A stretch of 51,582 nt of DNA from Streptosporangiaceae bacterium (lineage in GTDB: Bacteria > Actinomycetota > Actinomycetes > Streptosporangiales > Streptosporangiaceae): contig JASHOL010000221.1 in NCBI GenBank assembly GCA_030041135.1, positions 1-51,582 on the forward strand, read 5' to 3'. This document shows positions 32,840-41,143 of this stretch, piece by piece. A model generated the notes under the pieces. The model saw nothing but the letters and a program-made list of their open reading frames with translations, made no database searches and was not told the DNA's origin. Position 1 is the stretch's first letter. Each line of letters starts with the position of its first letter. The translations under genes and the position numbers were made by a program.

Positions 32840-33220
32840 GTGCTTCTTGACCTGTCCTTCCTCAAGCTGCTCGTGCTCGGCGTCCTTGCGCTGATCATTT
32901 TCGGCCCAGAGCGCCTGCCCAGCATGGCCGCGCAGGCCGGGCGCCTTCTGCGTGAGCTCCGGCGAATGGCCGAGGGAGCCAAATCCGAGCTATCGGAAAG
33001 CCTGGGCCCTGAGTTCACCCAGTTCAGCCAGCAGTTCGACATCGCCGACTTGAATCCTAAGCACTTCGTCAGGAAGCACGTCATCAACGAACTGACCGGG
33101 GAAGGCAGCTTGCTCGGCGGGTCAGTGGACGTCGGGAACGGGGCCGGGCCGAGTCAGGTCATGCAAACCACGGCGCTCCAGCCCGGCGAAAGCCCGCCGT
33201 ACGACGCCGAGGCCACCTGA
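32840..33220 (+). CDS. tatB: Sec-independent protein translocase protein TatB
   Basis: A 126-aa protein from GTG 32840, with GGAG 6 nt upstream. It has the TatA/B layout: one TM helix (LLDLSFLKLLVLGVLALIIF), the FGPERLP hinge, then an amphipathic helix MAAQAGRLLRELRRMAEGAK and a disordered tail. SELSESLGPEF continues the TatB pattern. It inserts twin-arginine substrates with TatC. M. tuberculosis keeps tatB after htrA. Confidence 0.9.
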   Translation: MLLDLSFLKLLVLGVLALIIFGPERLPSMAAQAGRLLRELRRMAEGAKSELSESLGPEFTQFSQQFDIADLNPKHFVRKHVINELTGEGSLLGGSVDVGNGAGPSQVMQTTALQPGESPPYDAEAT

Positions 33221-33225
33221 GCGGC

Positions 33226-33250
33226 GGGGCCGGCCCCAGCGGCCGGCCCC
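33226..33250. terminator. Strong hairpin between convergent tatB and mrp
   Basis: A perfect 10-bp stem GGGGCCGGCC / GGCCGGCCCC with a 5-nt loop (ccagc), located between the two stop codons and 8 bp from mrp. It should stop both transcripts; no U-tract is seen. Confidence 0.7.
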
Positions 33251-33258
33251 GGCTGCGG

Positions 33259-34425
33259 TCAGACCGGCGAGAGGCCGAGCTGCCGGCCCGCCAGCCCTCG
33301 GCTCCTCCCGGCCAGGTTCTCGCCGATCTTGCGCAGCTGCTGTGCAGCAGGCGAATCTGGGTCAGACAACACGAGCGGCCGGCCGGCGTCGCCAGCCTCG
33401 CGCAGCCTCGTGTCGATCGGAATCTCGCCCAGCACAGGGACGGGAGCGCCGGTCAGCCTGGTCAGCGTCTCGGCCACCGCCTGGCCGCCGCCTGAGCCAA
33501 AGACGTCGACGCGCTCGCCGCAGTGCGGGCACGGCAGGTAGGACATGTTCTCGATGACACCAGCGACACGCTGATGTAGTTGCAGCGCCAGCGATCCGGC
33601 TCGCTCGGCGACCTCGGCTGAGGCCAGCTGCGGCGTCGTGACGACCACTAGCTCGCTTCCAGGCACCAGGTGCGCAGCGGAGATGGCCACGTCACCGGTG
33701 CCGGGAGGCAGGTCCATCAGCAGGACGTCCAGGTCGCCCCAGTACACGTCGGCGAGGAACTGCTGCAAAAGCCGGTGCAGGATCGGGCCACGCAGCGGAA
33801 GCGGCTCGTTACCCTTCTTCAGCATGCCGCTCGAGATGGCGAGCACGCCGTTCGCGGTGGGCGGCATGATCATCTGCTCGACCTGGGTGGGCCGGCCGGT
33901 CACGCCGAGCATCCTCGGCACCGAGTGCCCGTAGATGTCGGCGTCAAGCAGCCCTACCTTCAGCCCCGCCGCCGCCATGGCGACAGCCAGGTTGACGGTG
34001 ACCGACGACTTGCCGACGCCGCCCTTGCCGCTGGCGATCGCGAAGACCTTGGTGAGCGATCCGGGCTTGGCGAACGGAATCTCTCGTTCGGCCGATCCGC
34101 CCCGCAGCTTGCTCTGGAGCGTCCGGCGCTGATCTTCGCTCATGACGTCGAGGTCCACGCGGACTGAGCTGACTCCCGGCAGTTTGCCGACGGCCGCGGT
34201 CACGTCCCTGGTGATGGTCTCGCGGAGCGGACAGCCGGCCACCGTCAGCCAGACCTGCACCACGACGGCGCCGTCGGCGGCGACATCGACGTGCTTTACC
34301 ATGTCGAGCTCGGTGATGGGACGGTGGATCTCCGGGTCATTCACCCCGGCCAGGGCCCGCGTGACCTGCTCAATCGTCGGCAAACCGTCGACGCCGGCCG
34401 CCGCAGCAAGCGAGTCTGTAGACAT
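33259..34425 (-). CDS. mrp: Mrp/NBP35-family Fe-S cluster carrier ATPase
   Basis: A 388-aa protein. N-terminal DUF59 (MIP18-like) domain, about 17-110 (VNDPEIHRPITELDMVKHVD, with Cys66 in VAGCPLRE), then a P-loop ATPase domain: deviant Walker A SGKGGVGKSS (about 132-141), LLDADIYGHSVP, the LLMDLPPGTGD Walker B region and a CPHC motif for cluster binding. It carries [4Fe-4S] clusters to target proteins. ATG 34425 has no ribosome site; TAGCAT (34432-34437) ends 6 nt before it, so probably leaderless. Same neighbourhood as Rv1229c. Confidence 0.93.
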   Translation of the reverse strand: MSTDSLAAAAGVDGLPTIEQVTRALAGVNDPEIHRPITELDMVKHVDVAADGAVVVQVWLTVAGCPLRETITRDVTAAVGKLPGVSSVRVDLDVMSEDQRRTLQSKLRGGSAEREIPFAKPGSLTKVFAIASGKGGVGKSSVTVNLAVAMAAAGLKVGLLDADIYGHSVPRMLGVTGRPTQVEQMIMPPTANGVLAISSGMLKKGNEPLPLRGPILHRLLQQFLADVYWGDLDVLLMDLPPGTGDVAISAAHLVPGSELVVVTTPQLASAEVAERAGSLALQLHQRVAGVIENMSYLPCPHCGERVDVFGSGGGQAVAETLTRLTGAPVPVLGEIPIDTRLREAGDAGRPLVLSDPDSPAAQQLRKIGENLAGRSRGLAGRQLGLSPV

Positions 34426-34655
34426 GGTCCCATGCTATGGCCCGACCGGGCGTGCCGGTTCACGTACCGCCAGGCCGGAGTGATTCGGTGCGAATACGGG
34501 CAGCCTGCCGTTCGGCCATCTGGCGTGGTTGTGGTCGGACATTATTGCTGCGTCGGCCATACGGGCAACGGGGGTTCGCTGTCCACGGGGCCGGCCCCAG
34601 CTAGCGGGGGGACTGCGGGCTGGACACGCCGTGTTACGACGAAGGGGATCTCGCT

Positions 34656-34946
34656 ATGCCCAATCATGAGGCCGCCCGGCAAGGTCTGACCGCCACCATC
34701 GCGGCGGAGCTAAGGTACTTGCGCGATCACGGACCGTGGGCTCGGCGGCGCGAAGTCCAGGCCAGGCTGGCCTATACGGAACTCGACATCCATCGGCTTG
34801 ACGGGCGGATCGACACGCTCGTCGAGGTGCTGGCGCAACTGTGCGACTACTCGGGGCAGTACGACGCGGCAGACGACTTCAGGGAGCTGTCGATCCGGCC
34901 GCTCGAGCCGGAGCCGCAGCTGCGGCTCGTGCCCGGTCAGTACTAA
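34656..34946 (+). CDS. Conserved small actinobacterial protein, 96 aa
   Basis: ATG 34656 has AAGGGGAT 6 nt upstream. The protein is helical: LTATIAAELRYLRDHGPWAR, then REVQARLAYTELDIHRLDGR and IDTLVEVLAQLCDYSGQYDA, ending with a short charged tail. No TM, no known motif. I do not recognise its family. It follows mrp divergently and precedes a CitE-like gene. Coding bias and a clear ribosome site support it as a real gene. Confidence 0.7.
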   Translation: MPNHEAARQGLTATIAAELRYLRDHGPWARRREVQARLAYTELDIHRLDGRIDTLVEVLAQLCDYSGQYDAADDFRELSIRPLEPEPQLRLVPGQY

Positions 34947-34999
34947 GCCAGCCCGCCTGTCCGGGCCGCAGGGCCGGGCGCCCGATAGGCTCGGCGCCT

Positions 35000-35956
35000 G
35001 TGAGCGCACGGGCATTCAGGTCGCGCCGGACAACCCTGGCGGTTCCCGGAAGCAACCCCAGGTTCCTGCAGAAGGCCCGCGATGTGCCGGCCGACGAGGT
35101 ATTCCTTGATCTCGAAGACGCGGTAGCGCCTTCGGCGAAGGCCGGGAGCCGGCAACTAGTCGCCGACGCGCTCAAGGAAGGCGGCTGGGGGGCGAAGGTC
35201 AGGGCCGTTCGGGTCAACGGCACCAGTACCGGCTGGGCCTACCGGGACGTCGTGGAGGTCGTCGAGCGGGCGGGTGAGTGCCTGGACGCGGTCGTGCTGC
35301 CGAAGGTCAGCGGGCCGCGCGACATCACCTGGCTGGACCTGCTGCTCGGCCAGGTCGAGTTGGCTACGGGGCTGCCGCCTGGCCGCATCGCGATTGAGGC
35401 GCAGATCGAGGACGCGGCCGGACTGGCCAGCGCGGACGACATCGCGGCGGCCTCGCCGCGGCTCGAGGCGCTTGTCTTCGGCCCAGCCGACTTCATGGCC
35501 AGTCTGGGCATGCGGTCGCTCACCGTGGGGGCGCAGCCAGGCGGATACACCGGCGGCGATGCCTTTCACTACGCGCACATGCGCATCCTGGTGGCCGCGC
35601 GGGCGAACGGACTGCAGGCCATTGACGGGCCCTACGCTGCGATCCAGGATGTCGCCGGGCTGCAGCGAAACGCGGCCAGCGTGGCCGCGGTTGGCTACGA
35701 CGGCAAGTGGGTCGTGCATCCGATTCAGGTGGACGTGGTCAACCGTGAGTTCTCTCCCGGCCAGGCCGAGTACGACCGGGCTGAGGTGCTCCTGGAGGCT
35801 TCCGACTACTACAGCGGCCGGGGCCTGGGTGCGGCGATGCTGGACGGCGAGATGATCGACGAGGCATCGCGCAAGATGGCGATGGTTGCGGCCGCCCGAG
35901 GCAGGGCGGCCGGGCTGTCCAGGACAACGCGATTCGAGCCGCCGGTGCCCGGCTAA
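35000..35956 (+). CDS. CoA ester lyase, HpcH/HpaI aldolase family (CitE-like)
   Basis: 318 aa from GTG 35000. Motifs: TTLAVPGSNPRFLQKARDVP, ADEVFLDLEDAVAPSAKAGS (the VxLDLEDAV signature with acidic metal ligands), VRAVRVNGTSTGWAYRD, LDAVVLPKVSG, then IAIEAQIEDAAGLASADDIA and KWVVHPIQVDVVN. The family includes citrate lyase beta, malyl/citramalyl-CoA lyases and malyl-CoA thioesterases. Without the other citrate lyase subunits it is more likely a malyl- or citramalyl-CoA lyase. No ribosome site; TAGGCT (34985-34990) is 9 nt before the GTG. Confidence 0.88.
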   Translation: MSARAFRSRRTTLAVPGSNPRFLQKARDVPADEVFLDLEDAVAPSAKAGSRQLVADALKEGGWGAKVRAVRVNGTSTGWAYRDVVEVVERAGECLDAVVLPKVSGPRDITWLDLLLGQVELATGLPPGRIAIEAQIEDAAGLASADDIAAASPRLEALVFGPADFMASLGMRSLTVGAQPGGYTGGDAFHYAHMRILVAARANGLQAIDGPYAAIQDVAGLQRNAASVAAVGYDGKWVVHPIQVDVVNREFSPGQAEYDRAEVLLEASDYYSGRGLGAAMLDGEMIDEASRKMAMVAAARGRAAGLSRTTRFEPPVPG

Positions 35957-35962
35957 CCGCCC

Positions 35963-36442
35963 TCAGCCAGAAACGGGGGACTTGGGTTGGCCGGGCGGGC
36001 TTTCAGGTGGGCCAGCGGGCGGCAGAACGGACCAGGAGCGCAGCGTCGCTAGCAGTTGGGATGTGAGTTCGCCGGCGGCGTCCATCGCCTCAGCCTCAGC
36101 TGGGCTGGCCCAGCGGGCCGCAGCGGCGTCGTCCCCCGCTAGCAGCGTGCCGCCCGTGACGAAGGCCTGATAGTCCCTGATCACCAGGCCCGGCCGGTCG
36201 ACGGTGCCGAGCAAACGGCCGCATGTCACCTCCAGTCCCGTCTCCTCGATGATTTCCCTGACTACTGCCTCTTGATCACTCTCGCCCGGCTCGATCCGGC
36301 CGCCAGGGATGGACCACAGACCCATGCTCGGCTCATGCCCGCGGAGTATCAGCAGTATTCGTCCGGCTCCGTCGGTTATGACCGCACCGACGCACTGAAC
36401 TGGCCCCGCGGCGCAGGCGGCCGGTGACTTCGGCGACATCAC
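35963..36442 (-). CDS. Nudix hydrolase
   Basis: 159 aa. The Nudix box is complete: GGRIEPGESDQEAVVREIIE then ETGLEV (GX5EX7REUXEEXGU), with preceding VGAVITDGAGRILLILRG. The C-terminal Pro-rich tail is short. Starts GTG-ATG at 36442/36439. It may hydrolyse an oxidised or excess nucleotide; substrate not predictable. Convergent with the CitE-like gene by 6 bp. Confidence 0.88.
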   Translation of the reverse strand: MMSPKSPAACAAGPVQCVGAVITDGAGRILLILRGHEPSMGLWSIPGGRIEPGESDQEAVVREIIEETGLEVTCGRLLGTVDRPGLVIRDYQAFVTGGTLLAGDDAAAARWASPAEAEAMDAAGELTSQLLATLRSWSVLPPAGPPESPPGQPKSPVSG

Positions 36443-36523
36443 GAGGCCAGTATGCCCCAGGCTGCCCCGGTACTGCCGAGTAGGTATTTGACTCAGGCGA
36501 TCCGGGGGATAACGCTGAGTGAA

Positions 36524-37150
36524 ATGAGACCCGTACTGATCTGCCCGCGCTGCAATTCAGTAGTACGCGAGCCCAGCGTCTGGTCGAGTGCATACCACTG
36601 CGGCCAGCACGGCGAAGTTCATCCGCTGCGGTCTGGGCTGAGCCCGTCTCAGGAGGGCCTTGAGGGCGTCCTGCGCCAGGCGCGCGTGCCGGTCTGGGTC
36701 CCGTGGCCGTTGCCGCAGGGGTGGCTGGTAACCGGATTCGCGGCCGCCGGAGACGAGCGCACCGGTACGCGTGGTTGCTCGGTGGCGCTTTCTGGCCCGA
36801 ACCCGGTCGGCGGCCCGGCGGAGATGATGCTCATTTCTGAAGAACCGGGGGTAGGCCTCGGAGCAAGGTTCGCCGGCCTGTGCGGGCCGGACCCTGGCAC
36901 GCACTTCGCGAAGGGGCCGCCCGCCGGCGTGGTCCAGTTCGGCAATCACGAGTTTCCGCTCTGGAACATCGACACAGAGGGTCGTGCCGCGTTCGCCGGT
37001 GAGGTCAGCGGTACCTGGCTGTGGCTGGTTCTGTGGCCAGATACCGCGGGCCTGCTCTTGGTGGAGCCGCTGCCTCTGCGTGACTTGCGCGATCCAGGTC
37101 AGGACCTAGACCTGCCATTCGGGGCACTGTCGCCGCTGCTGCCGGGTTAA
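36524..37150 (+). CDS. DUF6758 family protein
   Basis: 208 aa from ATG 36524; upstream extension is not conserved-looking. It has an N-terminal zinc ribbon (LICPRCNSVVREPSVWSSAY, HCGQHGEVHP: CxxC then C-x2-H), then the conserved VPVWVPWPLPQGWLVTGFAA, a GCSVALSGPNPVGGPAEMML strand, EEPGVGLGARFAGLCGPDPG and WLWLVLWPDTAGLLLVEPL. All are in the order of the actinobacterial DUF6758 family. Function unknown. It is next to a PHP phosphoesterase gene, as is common. Confidence 0.85.
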   Translation: MRPVLICPRCNSVVREPSVWSSAYHCGQHGEVHPLRSGLSPSQEGLEGVLRQARVPVWVPWPLPQGWLVTGFAAAGDERTGTRGCSVALSGPNPVGGPAEMMLISEEPGVGLGARFAGLCGPDPGTHFAKGPPAGVVQFGNHEFPLWNIDTEGRAAFAGEVSGTWLWLVLWPDTAGLLLVEPLPLRDLRDPGQDLDLPFGALSPLLPG

Positions 37151-37160
37151 TGTCCCCCTA

Positions 37161-38009
37161 ATGCGCGCCGATCTGCATAGTCACAGCACCGCATCCGATG
37201 GCACGCAGCCGCCCGCGGACGTCATGCGCCGGGCCGCTGCGGCAGATCTCGATGTCATCGCTCTGACCGACCACGACACGGTGGCGGGGCACCGCGAGGC
37301 GGCGGCTGCGCTCCCGCCGGGGCTGACGTTGCTGCCCGGCACGGAGCTGTCGTGCCGGATGGAAGGCCACAGCGTGCACATCCTGGCCTACCTGTTCGAC
37401 CCCGGTGATGACCGGCTGGCCGGCGAGATGGCCGAGATCAGGGAGAGCCGCCTGTATCGCGCCCGCGCCATGGTGGACAAGCTCGCCGCGCTCGGCGTGC
37501 CGGTGACCTGGGAGCAGGTCAGCGAGATCGCCGGAGGCGGAGTAGTCGGCCGCCCGCATATCGCCCGCGCGCTTGTCAATGCCGGTGTCGTGGCGACGGT
37601 CGGGGAGGCGTTCAGCCCTGAGTGGATCGGGCCGGGAGGCCGCGCGCACGTGCCCAGGTACGCCCTTGACCCGTTCCGGGCTATCCGGCTGGTCATTGCC
37701 GCGGGCGGGGTGACGGTTCTCGCGCACCCGCGTGGGTCGGAACGGGGCTGGCGGACCCCGGATGATGTGATAGCCGAGCTGGCGGCGGCCGGCCTGACGG
37801 GAATCGAGGTCTACCATCCGCAGCATGATGAGGCGGAACGGGGCCGCCTGGCCGCACTCGGCTCCCGTTTGGGTCTTGTTGTCTCTGGTGGCAGCGACGA
37901 CCACGGCGCGCTGACCGGATTCCGTATCGGAACGGTGCTCGCACCTGAGGATGCCTACCGCCAGTTGGTCGATCGCGCGTCCGGAGCCGTCCCGGTTACG
38001 GCACCCTGA
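37161..38009 (+). CDS. PHP-domain phosphoesterase (3',5'-nucleoside bisphosphate phosphatase-like)
   Basis: 282 aa. PHP motifs: DLHSHSTASDGTQPP (metal His), IALTDHDTVAGH, LPGTELSC, a central insertion, VLAHPRGS, and the C-terminal VSGGSDDHG. This matches the single-domain YciV/RNase AM-type PHP phosphatases that remove 3'-phosphate from nucleoside 3',5'-bisphosphates or trim RNA ends. ATG 37161 has TAATGT (37148-37153) 7 nt before and no ribosome site, thus likely leaderless, with the -10 box in the 10-bp gap after DUF6758. Confidence 0.9.
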   Translation: MRADLHSHSTASDGTQPPADVMRRAAAADLDVIALTDHDTVAGHREAAAALPPGLTLLPGTELSCRMEGHSVHILAYLFDPGDDRLAGEMAEIRESRLYRARAMVDKLAALGVPVTWEQVSEIAGGGVVGRPHIARALVNAGVVATVGEAFSPEWIGPGGRAHVPRYALDPFRAIRLVIAAGGVTVLAHPRGSERGWRTPDDVIAELAAAGLTGIEVYHPQHDEAERGRLAALGSRLGLVVSGGSDDHGALTGFRIGTVLAPEDAYRQLVDRASGAVPVTAP

Positions 38010-38095
38010 GCTGCTGCCGTTCGCTCACCCACGCCGGCTGGGTCGCGACTATCGTTGCGCAGAGCTAACGCAGACGCCCGAGAGGCAGTGCGCAC

Positions 38096-38722
38096 ATGAG
38101 CGGACCTGACGCACGGATTGACATGGTGCCTGGCACCTCGAACAGCTGGATTGTCGGAGATGACGAGGACGTCATCGTCATCGACCCCGGCACTGACGCG
38201 GGCGCCGTGCTTGACGTGGTCGGCGATCGGGAGATCCTGGCCGTCATATGCACGCACGGGCACACCGAAAATTGCGGTGCGGCGGTCGAGGTAGCGGAAC
38301 GGGACGAGGCACCCGTCGCCCTTCACCCAGGCGACCGCAGGGAATGGCGCGATGTTCACGACAGCGCGCCGGACATCGACATGGAGGACGGGGGGACGTT
38401 CGAGGTCGGCGGGGTCACGCTCGAGGTACTGCACGCGCCCGGCTACAGCCGCGGATCTGTCTGCCTGTACTGCGAGGAACTGGAGGCCGTCTTCACCGGC
38501 GACGTGGTTTCCGACACCGGGCCGGTGCCCCGCGACCATGAATATCCGAACTGGGGCAGGCAGCTAGACGCAATCGGCGCGCACGTGCTGACCCTGCCGC
38601 CGCAGACGAGAATCCTGCCGGCCCACGGCGATGAATTCACGGTGGCGATCGCGGAGAAACGGTTCGATGGCTGGGTTGCAGCAGGCCAGACCGGGACCGA
38701 ACCTGAGTCCAGTTCCGACTGA
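38096..38722 (+). CDS. Metallo-beta-lactamase-fold protein with altered metal site
   Basis: 208 aa. The MBL fold is evident: MVPGTSNSWIVGDDEDVIVI then DPGTDAGAVLDVVGDREILA. The zinc motif HxHxDH reads H54-G-H56-T-E58-N59, so Asp becomes Glu and His becomes Asn. The next His, usually in TPGHSPGS, is Tyr117 (APGYSRGS). Asp136 (FTGD) and His177 (ILPAHGDEF) are kept. The fold and length (about 200 aa) match the actinobacterial MBL hydrolases that normally bind two zinc ions. This copy probably binds one metal or none, so its activity is in doubt. No TM helix. Confidence 0.85.
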   Translation: MSGPDARIDMVPGTSNSWIVGDDEDVIVIDPGTDAGAVLDVVGDREILAVICTHGHTENCGAAVEVAERDEAPVALHPGDRREWRDVHDSAPDIDMEDGGTFEVGGVTLEVLHAPGYSRGSVCLYCEELEAVFTGDVVSDTGPVPRDHEYPNWGRQLDAIGAHVLTLPPQTRILPAHGDEFTVAIAEKRFDGWVAAGQTGTEPESSSD

Positions 38723-38802
38723 CGCGATCGGGACCGGGTCCGTGTAGCGCTCGGTGCGGGTGTCGGCTGGCCGTCAGTGCCAGTTCGGGCCAGGATGGCA
38801 AG

Positions 38803-39687
38803 GTGGAGCAACTCGGCTTCGATGGCATGCCAAGGCGGCTTTATCCATGCACGCCCACCAGGCTTGCCGCCTGGCTGGACTGCCCACGGCGGTACCGGAT
38901 GACCTACCTGGACCGGCCGCCGCCGCCGAAGGGCCCGCCCTGGGCTCACAACAGCCTGGGCGCCAGCGTCCACAACGCGCTCGCCGGCTGGTGGCGGCTG
39001 CCGCGCCGCGAGCGTACCGTGGCCGCTGCCGGCGACCTGCTCGACACCGGGTGGATTTCCGACGGCTTCGCCGATGATGCGCAGTCGGCCGCGCACCGGC
39101 GTGAGTGCCGGCGCATGGTCGAGGACTACGTCGCCGGGCTGGATCCGGCCGTCGAGCCGCTTGGCGTGGAGCGGACGGTAGCCACCAGGACCGACCTGAT
39201 CGCGGTGTCGGGCCGGATCGACCGGCTGGACGCCAGGCCCGCGGCTGACGGCGGGCCAGGCGACCTCGTGGTCGTCGACTACAAGACCGGCCGGCACGTG
39301 CTGACCGTGGATGACGCGCGCGGCTCACTCGCGCTGGCGCTATATGCGCTTGCGGCCGAGCGCGTGATGCGCCGCCCGTGCCTGCGAGTGGAACTGCATC
39401 ACCTGCCTACCGGGACGGTGCTGGCGTGGGGGCACACGCCGGAGTCGCTTGCCCGTCAGCTGCGCAGGGCCGAGGACATAGCGGGCGAGTGCGCGGCCGC
39501 CGACGACCGCTACCTGGGGGATCCCATGGCGGCGGCGACTTTTCCGCCGCGGCCCGGCCCTGGCTGCGGCTGGTGCGACTTCCGGGCTCAATGCCCGGAA
39601 GGCGCCGCGGCAGCCAGGCCGCGGCGGCCCTGGGATGGCCTCGCCGACCTGCCCGACACCGGGCCCTCGCTGGCGGCGACCGCGTAG
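38803..39687 (+). CDS. PD-(D/E)XK nuclease family protein (RecB-like)
   Basis: 294 aa from GTG 38803. Sequence: RLAAWLDCPRRYRMTYLDRP (Cys plus RRY), LGASVHNALAGWW, SGRIDRLDARP, DLVVVDYKTGRHVL (the D-x(n)-DYKTG nuclease motif), YALAAERVM, then CGWCDFRAQCPEG. The four cysteines (one N-terminal, three C-terminal) match the iron-sulfur cluster seen in AddB/Cas4-like nucleases. Homologues are common in actinomycetes near this neighbourhood. It probably acts in DNA repair; no helicase domain is attached. Confidence 0.88.
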   Translation: MEQLGFDGMPRRLYPCTPTRLAAWLDCPRRYRMTYLDRPPPPKGPPWAHNSLGASVHNALAGWWRLPRRERTVAAAGDLLDTGWISDGFADDAQSAAHRRECRRMVEDYVAGLDPAVEPLGVERTVATRTDLIAVSGRIDRLDARPAADGGPGDLVVVDYKTGRHVLTVDDARGSLALALYALAAERVMRRPCLRVELHHLPTGTVLAWGHTPESLARQLRRAEDIAGECAAADDRYLGDPMAAATFPPRPGPGCGWCDFRAQCPEGAAAARPRRPWDGLADLPDTGPSLAATA

Positions 39688-39894
39688 CGCCAACCGTACC
39701 TGGCGTGAGCCGAAGCAGTCGTTGGTCGCCGCCCTCATTGCGTTGGTTGCCTCGGCATCTTCCGCCAGGCCGCCATCGGCATTCCCGGCCGCGATCGACG
39801 ACGCGACCTCTGAGGCCAGGGTGTCCAGGCCGACGCTGAGCTGCCCGGGGCGGCGGCCTCGCGACGATAACCGAGTCTGAGTTTCACGACGCGA

Positions 39895-39910
39895 AGGGCA
39901 GATTTGCCCT
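39895..39910. terminator. Hairpin 3' of the alpha/beta hydrolase gene
   Basis: Perfect 6-bp stem AGGGCA / TGCCCT with a 4-nt loop (gatt), 10 bp from the hydrolase stop on the minus strand. The 232-bp gap it lies in (39688-39919) has no other feature I can support. Confidence 0.5.
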
Positions 39911-39919
39911 GATGCGAAG

Positions 39920-40942
39920 TCAAGCGAGCGAGAGGCCGGCGGCCCGGTTAACCGGCGGGTGCCCATCGTTGCTCCGGCCCATCTCGTCGGCGCCCTTCTG
40001 GCGCGCGCGGCCGCAGGAGTGGACGGTGGGCTGACGTTGTTCCGCCCCGTTCCAGAAATTGGTCAGGGTGGCCGCGGTCGTCACCGGCGCTTCGATGGCC
40101 GGAGCGTGTGCCGCGCCGGGGATGCACGTGCGCTCAGCGCCCAGCCGCCTGGCCATCTGGTCCTGCTCTGCTGGCAGCCAGGCGTCGTCGTTCTCCCCGT
40201 AGACGACCAGGGCAGGCAGCCCCGCCGCCACGAGCTCGGCCAGTTCGTCGGTGCGATCCTGGCAGGTCAGCAGGTACCGAGCCGCCACGATCAGCTGGAC
40301 CGGGCAGGTGCGCAGGCGGCGCTCCTTCAGGAACGCCAGGACGTGCTCGTTCGTGCCTTCTGCTCTGGCCTCCGGCTCGTCCCGGTCGTGCCACGCCTGC
40401 CTCACGAGTGCGGTCAGGAGAGTCCTGTCATCGGGCTGCACGCCGTCGGTCGGGTCAAGCAGCCCCAGCGCCTGCTTGAGCGTGTCACTGCGGTCTCCGC
40501 CGATGGCGCCGGGCCCTGAACCGAGCAGGGTGACCGACAGGAAACCGGCCGCTCGCTGGAGCACCGCCTCGCGTGCGACAAGTCCGCCCAGCGAGTGCCC
40601 GGCGAGATGGACGCTGCCGCCCCCGGCAACCGCCTCGGCCACCGCGAGCACATCTGCGCCTAGTCCTTCAGGAGAGTAGCCCGCACGGTCGGGTGCAGCC
40701 GGGCTCTGGTACTGGCCGCGCTGGTCGATCGCCACGACAGTCCGTCCGGCTGCGGCCAGGGGCTCCAGGATCGGCAGGAAATCTTCCTTGCTGCCGGTAT
40801 AGCCGGGAATGAGCACGGCGGGCCTGCGGTGGGTAACGCCGCGTGTCGGCTGCGCCTCAAGAATGGCAAACGGCCCGCGGGCCGTCATGAGCGTCGCGGA
40901 TCGAACCTGCTCGGGCATCTGCAGGGACCTGAGGTTACTCAC
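39920..40942 (-). CDS. Alpha/beta hydrolase
   Basis: 340 aa from GTG 40942 (VSNLRSLQMPEQVRSATLMT), the usual N-terminus of this actinobacterial group. Core: RRPAVLIPGYTGSKEDFLPI, VVAIDQRGQYQSP, the nucleophile elbow HLAGHSLGGLVAREAV, a cap domain, VVYGENDDAWLPAEQ with the Asp, and IPGAAHAPAIEAP with the His. No ribosome site; TAGGCT (40951-40956) ends 8 nt upstream of the GTG and a GTTACA-like -35 element precedes it by 17 bp, so leaderless. C-terminal tail Arg/Gly-rich. Substrate unknown. Confidence 0.85.
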   Translation of the reverse strand: MSNLRSLQMPEQVRSATLMTARGPFAILEAQPTRGVTHRRPAVLIPGYTGSKEDFLPILEPLAAAGRTVVAIDQRGQYQSPAAPDRAGYSPEGLGADVLAVAEAVAGGGSVHLAGHSLGGLVAREAVLQRAAGFLSVTLLGSGPGAIGGDRSDTLKQALGLLDPTDGVQPDDRTLLTALVRQAWHDRDEPEARAEGTNEHVLAFLKERRLRTCPVQLIVAARYLLTCQDRTDELAELVAAGLPALVVYGENDDAWLPAEQDQMARRLGAERTCIPGAAHAPAIEAPVTTAATLTNFWNGAEQRQPTVHSCGRARQKGADEMGRSNDGHPPVNRAAGLSLA

Positions 40943-41143
40943 GGGGTCGCAGCCTACCGACAACTGGCCGAAATGTAACAGACAAATAACGCAGGATTCG
41001 CTGAAAGAGTTCCTGAGGGCGCCCGATCCCTAGCCGTACATGGCCCGGTCCCGGCCAACCGCGCACTGCCAGCCAGCCGGGCGGGTTGGCCCCAATAGCA
41101 CTGCTGACCTGTAGCTCTGCCGGACGAGATCGGCCTGAGGCCA

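Noticed and set aside
34585-34615. Hairpin or terminator in the gap before the 96-aa gene
   Set aside because: The GGGGCCGGCCCC stretch is a self-palindrome without a loop; no convincing stem-loop.
39340-39966. Minus-strand frame across the RecB-like gene end and the following gap, with a plausible LASEVASSIAAGNADGG stretch
   Set aside because: No ribosome site, overlaps the nuclease gene for most of its length, and the stretch has no recognised family.
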